Part shown: positions 36,101 to 46,138 of the stretch, piece by piece | How the letters are laid out: each line of letters begins with the position of its first letter | Position numbering within the stretch: the stretch's first letter is position 1 | Source of the DNA: Larix kaempferi | Taxonomy: Eukaryota > Streptophyta > Pinopsida > Pinales > Pinaceae | Assembly (NCBI GenBank): GCA_027924585.1 | Contig: BSBM01000106.1 | Location: 38,269,501 to 38,333,500 of the forward strand | Length of the DNA stretch: 64,000 bases | Reading direction: 5' to 3' | Translations under genes and position numbers: made by a program | Notes under the pieces: model-generated | What the model was told of the DNA's origin: nothing | The model's input: the letters and a program-made list of their open reading frames with translations, nothing else | Databases searched by the model: none

Positions 36101-39100
36101 CAATACCAGTTGAGACTATGAATAATATCAGTGTAAAGGTCATCTATATCAGTTGATGCACAAATTACTGAATTCTTGTTATGATTAGTTTTCATATATA
36201 TGCAATTCTATTACAGTGTTGGTGGAGCAGATTATGGCTCTGTAAGGGTTGGAACATTTATGGGCCGTCAAATTATAAAATCGACTGCATCATCTCTATT
36301 GCCTCGAGCAGCAGCAACTTCACAGGAAGACGGCAATGGATTCATCCGTGATGAACTTGATGAACATGACCCTGCTTTGCTTGAAAAAGAAGCAACACTA
36401 GATTACTTGTGTAACCTCCAACCTCACAGGTATGCATCATGTCCTTTTCAGCTTCAGAAACTTCTCTTTCTACTTTTGTCTTAGGTATTTTGTTCAAAAC
36501 ACTCTTCATGCTTTTAAGAGAAACAGAATCAGAAGTAGCATCAGATCCTGTATTTTAATTGAACATATGGATTGTTATTAGCACTTTGCTCCATTTTTTT
36601 TAAAAGTGAACTTCATAAATCCCATTTTCAATCTGTTAGGATTCTTATTTTTGATGTGAAATTGCAGATTTGAGGCAATATATACAAAGATACTTCCAGA
36701 CGAGATAAGTGGACAGACTTTCTTGAATATGTATGGTGATCACAATGACCCTGTGACAACAATTAATCCCAAGTACACCTACGGATTGAAAGCTCCAACA
36801 ACACATCCAGTATATGAAAATTTCCATGTTAATGTATGATTCTGCCATTCTTTTGTGACATTAGAATTTTATTAGTATGATTTCATTTTTAATACAAATA
36901 AGTTTTTCACAAGTGAAAATATATTTACAGTGATGTTTTTAGAATTCATTCTATAGTTTGTTTAGAATTATTTCTCCAATTCATGACATCTCATTTGGGC
37001 CCTAAATTAGTTCTAATTCTCTGTTTTCTCATCAGAAGTCAGTTTATCAATCCTTAATGTTCTAATCACTAAGTAGTGTTTGTTTAGCTGCAGTTCAATA
37101 ACATTGTCTACTTGCTATGCTATGAGTATTTGAAAGAAATCTGTCCTCTAATGCACAGTTACAGATTTCACTAATAAAATCAAAGTTCAAACTCTGTCTA
37201 AATCACCTAACAAAACTCTGATATCAGTCTTTAGACAGTCAAAGATTTTACTACATTTCTCATGCACATTTCTTCATCTTACTGTAAGCTGATATACATT
37301 ATTAGGTGCACATTATCAGCGGAATTAAACTCAAAAGATATACCAGTAGACTGTAAAATAGATAACACACAGTAAATTTTTGGTCAAACTTAGACCCTGG
37401 AAAAACCCCATACTTTGGGGAAAACCAGCAGGAGAGAATTATATTAATGGAGCAGCAGTATTACAGCAGTACGGTCCAGTCATTAAAGCACTAGTACAGA
37501 CAGAAAAACTTCTTGAAATCTGAGCAAAAAAATGTCACCTTGAAAACTGTGCATCAGCAGTCTAGGAAAACGCACCCTACAGGAATTCCAGACTGTACAG
37601 AATAGTACAGAATCTGCTACAGCAGTCTTCTCTCGTACAGCCTCTTCAATCATACGGTCTCCACTCAGCTGTCATTGGCTCCTCATTTTGTGTGCAGATT
37701 CAACTCAACAGTATGGCCCCTTCAATCTGCTGTACGAACTGCTCTCTTAATGGCTGTACAGAGCATTGGAAAACATGCCCTTCCTTGGGATTCGAGCCCT
37801 CCGCTTAGGAATTCGAGCCCCCACCTCTGCTGCTGCCTTGCTTCACTTCTGCTGCTCACAAACCTCTCTCTCCTAGGGATTCGAGCTGCTCCCTCTTCCC
37901 TCCAAGACTCCCTCTTGAAGTTCGTGCCACTCTCCTTGTGCAAAAGGAATGTGTGCCTCTCTCTTGGATGTGAAAAATGAAGTCTCAAATCTTCTTTTAT
38001 TTCCCTCATTAGGATAACTCCCATCACTCTTCAACTTCAACGGATGAGATTAGATCGGCCAAGAGATCTATGGCTAGGATCTAATCTTTCATTCACTTAA
38101 AACTCCTAAGTGAACTATATAACAAATTTATCTTTTCGAAAAGTCACATAACCCAAAATAATATAAAAGTCACTTTATAACTAAAAGTAACTTTATAACT
38201 TAAAAGTCACTTTATAATTAAAAAGTACATCTCACTTTTAAATTAAAAGTCACATCATAAATAAACTTTAATAAAAGCTCATAAAGTCATTTTATGAATA
38301 TTTAATGAGACTTCATAGTTCTTGGACCCCTGCAGGCTGCACCTAGGCACCTGATGCATGAGTGCCTTCGAGCTACAAAATGCTAACACTCCCTCTTAGC
38401 GATGGGAGGTACTACTGGCATCAGCTCTACCTGGATCTCTCTCCAGTCCTCTCCCTCCAATCGCTGAAGCTCCCTCTGAATCTGAATGCCCCTCAGATAC
38501 TTGCACTGGACCAGCTGCTGAAGGTTTGCACCTGACCACCCTGAACTGAGAGCACTGCTCACTCTCCTGCTCATCCCGAAGAACCATATCAGACCAACTC
38601 GGTCTCCTCATAGAATTGGATGAATCCTCCACACTGACAACCACCACTGCTGCCATTGAATCTGATCTCTCACTAGGCTCACCATCCACAGGATGCCCCA
38701 ATACTCGGTATACCCTGCCATCACAGATGCCAAGCAGACTCGCTGCACCCAAGCCCCCACTCACTGGATATATATAAACACACCCTTCCACATGAAGGAT
38801 CACATATCCGTCATCCCTTAGAGCTAAAACTGAGAGAAAGTTTCTCTTCATCTCTGGAACAAACAACACATCGCCAACCTCCAGATAACCACCAGACTTG
38901 AGTTGGAATAGGATTCTTCCAACTCGTTCTATTGCATGGGTGCCGGCATACCCATCCTCAGTCAGTGTAACTCTATCAATATTTGTCAAATCTCGCAACA
39001 CTGCTCGTGTCCCCATCATATGGCGTGCTGCTCCGCTATCTATGTACCATGCTCCAGTGCCCAAATTCTCTGCTACACTGTTGTTTGAAAGAATTGAGAC

Positions 39101-42100
39101 GAGTGAAAATTCCTTCTCGAATTTCCTCGCAAAATCTTCTTCTTTAGCTGGAGAGGCCACCTCAGGCTCTACTTTCTTCTTGTTCTTCTTCTTGTTGGGG
39201 CACTGCCCAACATAGTGACCATAAATCTGGCAAGCAAAGCATCTCCCTTTGCTCGTATCTTTCTCAAATTTGGCTCCACCACTCGAGCCACCTTTCTTCT
39301 TCCTGCCTTTTGCTGCAAGAGCCACATCAGCTTCTTTCTGCTAACCTGTGGAAGTGGAGCTAGATCTCAGCTCATCCTGAGTGAAGTTATCCCAAAGTCT
39401 AGCCCATGAAGGCATATGCTCTTTGGCTATAACTGCACGTACAAAACATGCCATTGTTGTGAGAAGCCATTCAAGGCTACTCTCACCAAATCTGCATCCT
39501 CCACCTTCTCGCCAACAGCTCCCAACTCATCACGAACTTGTGACATGCAGGTTAGGTAAGAAGAAACACTTTCGGTCTTGGTCATTTTGGTGTCTCTCAG
39601 TTTCTGCTTCAGAACCATCTTCTGGTTCTCATTTGAACTCTCGTACAAGCTAGTCAAGGCATCCCATATCTTAAATGCACGGTCTTTCCCTGAGATATGT
39701 GGAATAATGTGGTTCTTTACTGCATCAAGGATGATCCGCCTGACCTTGATGTCCTTTTTGTTAAAGGCTGATAATGCTTGTGCATTGGCAGATGCAGGAA
39801 CTTGAATTGGATTTGCCTGCGTGCTATGCACTACTTCATCCCATAGTTCATTCTCTTCCAAAACAAGCACTAACCTAGCCTTCCATGGAACAAAGTTCTC
39901 TGCTCCATCTAGTCTATCTTCCAACCTTAAACTAGTGGCCATTTCTCCGAGATTACACAAAACTGCTCACACAAGGCAACCTCTGCTCACCTTGTAAAAA
40001 AAACTTCACTTCTCAGTTGTCACACCCAGCAAATCTCTTGCACATGCAGCTGCACTGAACCAGCACTTCTCATTCAAATCCCCTGCAAATCACCAGCACT
40101 TCTCTGCTGCTCCAACAGTCCACTGAAACTCAGAGCCCCAGTTCTGATACCATGAAATAAATCTGTCTTCTAATGCACAGTTACAGATTTCACTAATAAA
40201 TTCAGACTTCATACTCTTTCTAAATCACCTAACAAAACTCTGATATCAGTCTTTAGACAGTCACAGATTTTACTACATTTCTCATCTTACTGTAAGCTGA
40301 TATACATTTTTAGGTGCACATTATCAGCGGAATTAAACTCAAAAGATATATCAGCAGACTGTAAAATAGATATAACACAGTAAATTTTTGGTCAAACTAG
40401 ACCCTGGAAAAACCCCATACTTTGGGGAAAACCAGCAGGAGAGAATTATATTAATGGAGCAGCAGTATTACGGCAGTACGGTCCAGTCATTAAAGCACTA
40501 GTACAGACAGAAAAACTTCTTGAAATCTGAGCAAAAAAATGTCACCTTGAAAACTGTGCATCAGCAGTCTAGGAAAACGCACCCTACTGGAATTCCAGAC
40601 TGTACAGAACAGTACAGAATCTGCTACAGCAGTCTTCTCTCGTACAGCCTCTTCAATCGTACGGTCTCCACTCAGCTGTCATGAAGCTGCCTTAAAACTC
40701 GTGTCACTGGCTCCTCATTTTGTGTGCAGATTCAACTCAACAGTATGGCCCCTTCAATCTGCTGTACGAACTGCTCTCTTAATGGCTGTACAGAGCATTG
40801 GAAAACGTGCCCTTCCTTGGGATTCGAGCCCTCCACTTAGGAATTCGAGCCCCCACCTCTGCTGCTGCCTTGCTTCACTTCGGCTGCTCACAAACCTCTC
40901 TCTCCTAGGGATTCGAGCTGCTCCCTCTTCCCTCCAAGACTCCCTCTTGAAGTTTGTGCCACTCTCCTTGTGCAAAAGGAATGCGTGCCTCTCTCTTGGA
41001 TGTGAAAAATGAAGTCTCAAATCTTCTTTTATTTCTCTCATTAGGGTAACTCCCATGACTCTTCAACTTCAACGGATAAGATTAGATCTTGGCCAAGAGA
41101 TCTATGGCTAGGATCTAATCTTTCGTTCACTTAAAACTCCTAAGTGAACTATATACCAAATTTATCTTTTCGAAAAGTCACATAACCCTAAATAATATAA
41201 AAGTCACTTTATAACTTAAAGTAACTTTATAACTTAAAAGTCACTTTATAACTTAAAGTAACTTTATAACTTAAAAGTCACTTTATAATTAAAAAGTACA
41301 TCTCACTTTTAAATTAAAAGTCACATCATACAATAACTTTAATAAAAGCTCATAAAGTCATTTATGAATATTTAATGAGACTTCATAGTTCTTGGACCCC
41401 TGCAGGCTGCACCTAGGCACCTGATGCAGGAGTGCCTCCGAGCTACAAAATGCTAACAGTATTAACAGTTTATTTCGAAGGATAAGTGGTCAATCTCTCA
41501 TTATATGCACATTAGTCACATTTGAACCATCATAAACCAATCAAGTTACTTTTTTTCAGCTCTTTCACAAATATGGGGGTATTTGGTTACATTTTTGAAG
41601 TTCAATAGCTTCTTCAACACATTTGGTTTCATTTTATGCTGATTGGAAAAATTACTTGGCGGCTAATATAAGGTTGCTAGACAATCGTTTGCCTATTCTG
41701 AAATCATTTTCTTGCAGCATTCAGGCAATCCTGTTTTGTTATTACAACTTACTCTACCCTTCTCCATTTGTACCTTTTGATACTGAGAATGTGATACTTA
41801 TATTTTATCACTTGAAGGTCTGAATTATACTAGCCATCAAACAACTAGGTCAATTTCATATCATCAATATAGGTAAGTCTGCTTGCCAGGAACCAGATTG
41901 GAACTGGTTGGATGAAAATTTCAGTCTGGTATACTGACTGAGCTATTGCCGCTTTTATCATAGGAGTACTTACGAGAAGATGCTTACCTTTTTATCTATC
42001 AAATTTCTGAATTATTAGTCATCAGGTAATTGTTTTAATATATTGTGGCTTTTCACTTTTCAGGCATTTGCAGTGCTGTTAACAGCAGCTTCCACTGATG

Positions 42101-42132
42101 AACAGCTTTCTGCATTAGGAGAACTTCTATAT

Positions 42133-42201
<69 letters not shown>

Positions 42202-42279
42202 GTATATGTATATGTATATATGTATGTAATAATGTATATGTATATATATATATGTATATCTATATACATATACATATAC

Positions 42280-42324
<45 letters not shown>

Positions 42325-43143
42325 CGAAGGACATCGTCTCAGGGAAACACAAGGGATGCTTCCCCACATTCGTGAACAGCATCCTTTGTAAGCTTGTCAG
42401 TGTAGAATCTAGACTAGTGCACCTTACCTAGGGGTAGTTGAATCGGGTACTTGCCGGCATGGAACTGACCAGAAGCCCAGTAACATTGACAACTGGTTGT
42501 GCTAACCACTTTGGCAGTCTCTCTCTGTGTGTGTATTGAGTTTTGTTGGATATAACCGGGTTCTTGATGTAGAATTCGATGTGTTAAAACTTAAAACTAT
42601 TTCATTGACATAATTATTTGTACAAAGAGATATTTTCCACAGGAGAAAATTCAATAGCTATGCCGTGCCTTCAATCTCACAAAGTCATGTTTATCTAATT
42701 ACTGTGGTATAATGCTTCAGTCACACTATAGCTACTCCAAATGCGGTCTTGGTTCAGATGGCACAGATCGACTCGTAACTCTTGTTCAACAACTGCAACA
42801 TCGGAAAAAGAATGGTTCTGATGAAAGAAAAGGTACTCTGTTTGGTGCAAAAATTACGGGTGGAGGTTCGGGTGGGACAGTTTGTGTGCTTGGTCAGAAC
42901 TGTCTTCAAAGCAGCGAAGAAATTATTGAGGTAAGTTGATTATTTTCCAAGTTCAAACAGAGAAGATATTTACATTTTATGTAGGGCAATTTAATCATTG
43001 TCATTATATTCTAAAATCTGCAGATTCAGCAACGATACAAGGCTGCAACAGGCCACTTACCTTTCATATTCGAAGGTTCTTCTCCAGGAGCTGGGAAATT
43101 TGGTTACCTGAAAATCCAACGCCGAGTGCATGCCAGGTCATAA
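27086..43143 (+). CDS. ARA1: L-arabinokinase (ARA1-like), C-terminal GHMP kinase part; 8 exons, 5' end outside or not found
   Basis: Phosphorylates free L-arabinose to L-arabinose 1-phosphate in the salvage of cell-wall arabinose (known for the Arabidopsis enzyme, about 1040 aa). Visible exons: 27086-27129, 27311-27406, 27525-27601, 36217-36429, 36668-36833, 42064-42135, 42721-42930, 43024-43143. They join in phase without a stop and give about 331 residues. Recognised motifs, in order, are [12 protein letters not shown] (substrate pocket), [51 protein letters not shown], the GHMP motif 3 region [12 protein letters not shown], and [12 protein letters not shown] near the C-terminus. The ATP-binding motif 2 (GVSSSAA type) and the N-terminal glycosyltransferase-like domain are not in the window. 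Introns total about 15 kb, mostly transposon. No frameshift or nonsense codon is visible, so the locus looks functional. Identity is recalled from the Arabidopsis protein, not from a search. Confidence 0.93.
27175..27326 (+). repeat. 76-bp tandem duplication spanning a splice acceptor
   Basis: Two imperfect copies (27175-27250 and 27251-27326) sharing TTCTTGAGTTCATGCTT and GCACCTTAGGTGGAAAATC. Each copy carries the 3' splice site and the first codons of exon b. Only the second copy continues into the conserved protein. The first would read VENHIVS and then stop. Confidence 0.9.
27311..27406 (+). CDS. ARA1: L-arabinokinase exon b
   Basis: 96 bp, 32 codons, phase 0 at both ends. It runs from [11 protein letters not shown] to LLAMVCQ and contains the highly conserved [15 protein letters not shown] block of GHMP sugar kinases. 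Acceptor is CACCTTAG, donor is CAG|GTGTGT. The acceptor and first 16 bases of this exon also occur 76 bp upstream as part of a tandem duplication. Confidence 0.93.
27525..27601 (+). CDS. ARA1: L-arabinokinase exon c
   Basis: 77 bp: 25 codons plus two bases (AG) of a split Ser codon completed at 36217. It encodes [20 protein letters not shown] followed by SGIRH. Acceptor is GGCAG, donor is AG|GTTTGA. It is followed by the 8.6-kb intron. Confidence 0.93.
27602..30411 (+). other. L-arabinokinase intron, left part, unassigned
   Basis: Contains a short (AT)n at 28124-28142 and no recognised coding sequence. 29420-30200 has LTR-like texture with two imperfect copies of gttaacccaacagagg (about 29855 and 29912), but I could not find LTR ends. 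Confidence 0.4.
30412..30995 (+). repeat. 5' LTR of the truncated intronic Copia
   Basis: 584 bp. The start is supported by alignment with the TGTTGAAATATTGTAAC start of the inner Copia LTR. The end is fixed by the primer binding site. Confidence 0.8.
30697..30705 (+). promoter_or_regulatory. TATA box of the intronic Copia LTR
   Basis: TATAAATAG followed by agagggtgctcc, homologous in position to the TATA of the inner Copia LTR. It could start sense transcripts inside the L-arabinokinase intron. Confidence 0.6.
31768..32490 (+). pseudogene. Copia gag (truncated, one nonsense codon)
   Basis: ATG at 31768. [20 protein letters not shown] starts the Copia gag. Then [19 protein letters not shown], the [14 protein letters not shown] region and [18 protein letters not shown] follow in canonical order. 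TGA at 32323 interrupts it where relatives have Arg (CGA to TGA). The frame then resumes as [15 protein letters not shown], a His/Lys-rich linker and RRDLSH before losing similarity. No zinc knuckle. Confidence 0.88.
33189..33389 (+). pseudogene. Possible hAT transposase C-terminal fragment
   Basis: The segment [20 protein letters not shown] then QNSLCLW resembles the hAT C-terminal dimerisation region (KRNRL....ENLVYVHSNLRL in plant transposases, from memory). It is short, isolated and without the rest of the domain. It lies within the 8.6-kb intron. Confidence 0.45.
33567..33758. repeat. 95-bp tandem duplication
   Basis: Two copies (33567-33661, 33662-33758) sharing aactcatattatgtttatac, atgaatggcatgtgtta and cttattgtgttgtgcattta. 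Few differences. Intronic. Confidence 0.92.
34756..36075. mobile_element. hAT-type element, 1.3 kb, in the L-arabinokinase intron
   Basis: Ends CTAAGTTGCA and TGCAACTTAG are inverted repeats. The 8-bp TSD is TTTTAGGA at 34748-34755 and 36076-36083. Subterminal arrays: gaaactcg / cgtttcc words on the left (34790-34930) and cgtttcc, gtttccgag on the right (35230-35320, 35985-36065). It has a (AT)n at 35961-35979. A possible acidic transposase tail ([13 protein letters not shown]) lies near 35600-35640. The right end is only 142 bp from exon d. Confidence 0.9.
36217..36429 (+). CDS. ARA1: L-arabinokinase exon d
   Basis: 213 bp. The first base completes Ser, then [18 protein letters not shown] and onward to [10 protein letters not shown], ending with the first two bases of a split Arg codon. 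Acceptor is TTACAG, donor is CAG|GTATGC. The variable middle ([12 protein letters not shown]) is where family members differ most. Confidence 0.95.
36668..36833 (+). CDS. ARA1: L-arabinokinase exon e
   Basis: 166 bp. It completes the split Arg codon, then encodes [20 protein letters not shown] and continues through [11 protein letters not shown] to [10 protein letters not shown] (55 full codons). Acceptor is ATTGCAG, donor is AAT|GTATGA. It is followed by a 5.2-kb intron that contains a 4.3-kb Copia derivative. Confidence 0.94.
37131..38388 (-). repeat. 3' LTR of the TR-GAG-like element
   Basis: 1258 bp. Lacks a stretch of about 25 bp present in the other LTR (40682-40706). Contains repeated words gtacag and aagtcactttataa. 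+ strand frames such as [14 protein letters not shown] are chance. Confidence 0.93.
38396..39942 (-). pseudogene. Gag-protease of the TR-GAG-like element (two lesions)
   Basis: ATG at 39942. The gag N-terminus reads [16 protein letters not shown], then [44 protein letters not shown] 1-nt frameshift lies near 39445 (QQWH before the expected [11 protein letters not shown]), and an in-frame TAG lies near 39341 before [15 protein letters not shown]. The knuckle is [14 protein letters not shown]. The retropepsin is [12 protein letters not shown] with DSGA intact, ending with [14 protein letters not shown]. After protease the frame stays open for another 160 residues (Ser/Gln/Glu-rich, no integrase motif) to a TAA inside the polypurine tract. 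Either lesion may be recent, because other features are well kept. Confidence 0.88.
40153..41458 (-). repeat. 5' LTR of the TR-GAG-like element
   Basis: 1306 bp. Extra copies of the aagtcactttataacttaaa unit near 41210-41290 explain part of the length difference to the 3' LTR. Confidence 0.93.
42064..42135 (+). CDS. ARA1: L-arabinokinase exon f
   Basis: 72 bp, 24 codons, phase 0: [20 protein letters not shown] then LLYQ. Acceptor is TTTTCAG. The donor is CAG|GTCTCT, and the (CT)n tract of a microsatellite starts within the donor itself. Confidence 0.93.
42137..42320. repeat. (CT)n(AT)n microsatellite at a splice donor
   Basis: About 17 CT units from the donor GT of exon f, then imperfect (AT)/(GTAT) repeats to 42320. 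Open frames here ([12 protein letters not shown]) are artefacts. Confidence 0.95.
42721..42930 (+). CDS. ARA1: L-arabinokinase exon g, GHMP motif 3
   Basis: 210 bp, 70 codons, phase 0. It starts [19 protein letters not shown] and contains the Gly-rich [16 protein letters not shown] typical of GHMP kinase motif 3, ending SSEEIIE. Acceptor is GCTTCAG, donor is GAG|GTAAGT (consensus). Confidence 0.96.
43024..43143 (+). CDS. ARA1: L-arabinokinase terminal exon
   Basis: 120 bp, 39 codons plus TAA. It encodes [20 protein letters not shown], then PGAGKFGY and a basic tail ending ARS. Acceptor is CTGCAG after a 93-bp intron. A candidate polyadenylation hexamer AATAAA lies about 100 bp downstream at 43241. 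Confidence 0.95.
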   Translation: MQQRYKAATGHLPFIFEGSSPGAGKFGYLKIQRRVHARS

Positions 43144-43240
43144 GTTTAATGTCTTGAATGGACGTCACATTGTAAAGATCATTGAATAGGGGAAGTTATT
43201 AAATTGTAAATCAAGATGCTGGGTATTGGTCTAATTCTTT

Positions 43241-43246
43241 AATAAA
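43241..43246 (+). terminator. Candidate poly(A) signal of the L-arabinokinase gene
   Basis: AATAAA about 98 bp after the stop codon in an A/T-rich 3' flank. Position and motif fit a plant near-upstream element. Plant signals are degenerate, so this is only a candidate. Confidence 0.4.
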
Positions 43247-44583
43247 AAAATGTAGGATACCATTTAAGTTATTGAAACTGGCTGACATGCCTTAGTATAT
43301 AAAGGATACTTAAGTGCTCAGAAACTGTATCTTAGATGTAATTCTTTTCATATTCATGGACAATCTCTTTAGCTTCCACAACCAAGGGGTTAAAAGTCAA
43401 TAAACAGAGTCATATATGTTCAAGTGGAATGTGGTCTGTAGACTTTATTGTAGTTACAAAACAGATGGACAAAATATTTTTTAGGAAATCGTAGGAGACA
43501 CTAATAAGTTGTGGATTCTTTGTATGGGAGACACTATTGTATTAATATAGTGGATTCTCTAGAAGACATAATAGAATCTCAGTTATCTAGACAAAATAAA
43601 TTCCAATTTTCAAGAGATATCAGTTTAGGGGGAATGTGATCTTATTTTTTTATTTTGGCAAATGCATCATGGGCATGACAATCATTTAGTTACTTGTATT
43701 AACTAAAGTAATTCTCAGTGTCCCTATTTAAAAGTAAAAACATTCTCACACACAATCCTGAATAAAGACAATGGAGAGCCATCCCCATGGAAAAGCAGGA
43801 AGGATTTCTCAAGCTGTTATAAAGATTCTACCTCTTATGAGAGATGAGTGTTATGAGGTACTGCATGATTAGTGTTAGTGCCTTCCAATCATTGAAGAGA
43901 GAGTACTGTGGAATGCTTTGATTTAAGCCAAGATGCAAAGAAACTAGAGAAATGAGATTTTCTGTGAATCCAAACAACATTAGTGAAATAGAAGAATCTT
44001 GAAATGTGTTCAATCCAAGTAACAGAAGGAAATAATGAGGCAATTTAGTCATCTTTTTGGTAGAAAGCCTCAAAGATGGAAATGGAGGGGAAATCCCATG
44101 TGAAGATTCCCGATGAAATTTTATTATAATTGATCAATGTGAAAAGAACTGAATTATGAAAATAAATATCATGAGAATGATGATAAATGATACTATCTAT
44201 TTTTTTAGATAACCGGATGAGAACGGTTGGTGACGATTTTAAATTTAAAGCTGGATGGTTGGATGAAAATGGATTTATATGCTGATGAATACATTGTTTA
44301 TCAGTAGAATAGGTAATGCACTCCTAATACAAAGCACCGCTTACGGTTGCACTTCTGGGTCCCAATAAAGAGTGTCACAATTACCTTGGGTACAGCACTA
44401 GTGCAATGCAAATAATTCTCGCTTCATTTCCAATCGATGGAAAATCTTATCAAAAGCAAGCTACGACATAAAGTTATTGTGCCACTTTTCATTGAATGTA
44501 AAATAAAATACATTAGAATTTTAAGGTTGAGTTGGGATTTAGCATATTATTGAATTAGGTCTAATTGTTGAGATGCTTGGGTG
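43247..44583. other. 3' flank of the L-arabinokinase gene, no gene seen
   Basis: A/T-rich. No conserved frame on either strand. Confidence 0.5.
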
Positions 44584-44591
44584 TAAAATAC

Positions 44592-45186
44592 CAATGTTCC
44601 CCCAAGTTTCTGGGACGCGGGGACGTGGGAGCGGGGAAACGCAGAAACAACATATGCAGAAGTACCCCCCCAAATTTTAGGAAACGTCGAAGGGTACGTC
44701 AGGGTCTTCAACATTGGGGACCCCACCGGGAATACTACAAAATATTTATTAGAATACATAAAAATTGAAAGTTGGAGCATAAGTCATTAAAGTCTTTAAT
44801 TTTATAATCTAAAGATTAATACAAGTTTACAACATACATCAAGTAAAATAAAATGAAATACAACCATACATAAGCTATAATTGATAAAACAAATTTAGAA
44901 ATACAACCATATTGAATAGCGAAATGAAATCGAGGCTAATGAGAAGGAAAATGGTGGATGGTGTGGCCCTTTATCATTTAATTTTTTATTTTTTGGTAAA
45001 AAACTGTAAAAGGAAATGTGGGGACATCATCTTTAGGAGGGAAACGTTTCCCTTCCGTGTTTCCTTGAGTTTCCTTCAAACAGGGACGTGGGGGGACGTT
45101 TCCAATGGAGTTTCCAAGTTTCCGAGACGTGCGGGGGCATGGAAACGTGTTTCCTACCCTTGGGGACGTGTACCCGTGTAACACTG
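44592..45186. mobile_element. hAT-type MITE, 595 bp
   Basis: Ends CAATGTTCCCCC and GTAACACTG are short imperfect inverted repeats (CAATGTT / CAGTGTT). 8-bp TSD TAAAATAC at 44584-44591 and 45187-45194. Both ends carry gggacg / gtttcc word arrays (44608-44710; 45040-45175). Same motif family as 34756-36075 but with different TIRs. No coding capacity. Confidence 0.85.
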
Positions 45187-45282
45187 TAAAATACATTTGA
45201 CTTTTAAGGTTGCATTGGCACTTAGTATATCTTCCTTTGGTCAAGAGAATTTTGTATACCGTTACTAACATATATTAATACG

Positions 45283-45489
45283 CAAATGAATAATCATAAA
45301 TAATAATTAATAATAATTAACATTTAATGAAGTGTTATAGCTCACGCCTATTCACTCTCACTCTCATAACTAGTTAATGCTTACACAAATGAATAATCAT
45401 AACTAATAATTAATAATTAATTAACATTTAATAAAGTGTTATAGGTCATGCCTATTCACTCTCACTCTCATGACTAGTTAATGCTTATA
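45283..45489. repeat. 103-bp tandem duplication
   Basis: Copies 45283-45385 and 45386-45489 share caaatgaataatcata, gtgttatag and cctattcactctcactctca. Confidence 0.9.
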
Positions 45490-46138
45490 AAAGTATACAG
45501 TGATGAGAGTATTGGAATCATTCATTCATTCTATTAATTATACTTTAGCATAAATCTTCTATCAGATTTAATAAGAACAAGAATTGTTCTTGCATTGGAA
45601 TCAAAGCAAAAACAAGACTTTTGTACTACTACCTCAATTAATTATTGCCAGACTGTACAATATGTACACTGTAGAAGTTGTCATTTTCATATTCTCCAAT
45701 TGCTGCCATTAGGATCTTATGAAATCCACGAACAACTGTTCTATTTTTGTACCGCCCGTCTTCAGTACGTTGTCACCCATTCGCTGAAAACCTGTAGTCT
45801 CACATGTACGTCTACCCGTCTTTATTTTTGTATGCATCCATCGTTCGCCTATGCAGCGTCTTGTGCATCGCCTATGCACTTCTCAATGATTTTAATCAAA
45901 TCGACCTGAATAAAGTTTTATTAAAGTTTTTTTGAGCTTGGGTAAAAGTCAAGTTAAAAAAAATATACATTAATTTTTAATCATTAAAAAAAATAAGGGT
46001 TACCTTTAAAAAAAAATAAAAATAAAGAAAAAAATTAAAGTGTGCTCTATAAAGAACTACATGTTGAAGTTAATTATTCCAGGGATGGAGTTAATAGCAT
46101 AAGACATTGTCTTAGAAATATCGAGAAATGGCATAAAA

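Larger units (their letters stand above)
37131..41458 (-). mobile_element. TR-GAG-like Copia derivative (LTRs, gag and protease only)
   Basis: LTRs 37131-38388 and 40153-41458, TSD GTATT at 37126-37130 and 41459-41463, primer binding site (complement of ctgatacca) at about 40144-40152, polypurine tract overlapping the ORF stop at 38389-38398. The interior is only about 1.76 kb and holds gag, one CCHC knuckle and a retropepsin, with no integrase, RT or RNase H. This fits the non-autonomous class called TR-GAG in plants. LTR copies are very similar, so the insertion into the L-arabinokinase intron is recent. It is antisense to the host gene. Confidence 0.94.

Noticed and set aside
37675-38027. 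Open frames on both strands (about 100 codons), also present at 40701-41056
   Set aside because: They lie in the two LTR copies of the TR-GAG-like element. Similarity between them reflects LTR identity, not protein conservation.
42043-42375. Frame of 110 codons starting before exon f
   Set aside because: It reads the real 24-codon exon but then runs through the splice donor into CT/AT repeats. Only 42064-42135 is coding.
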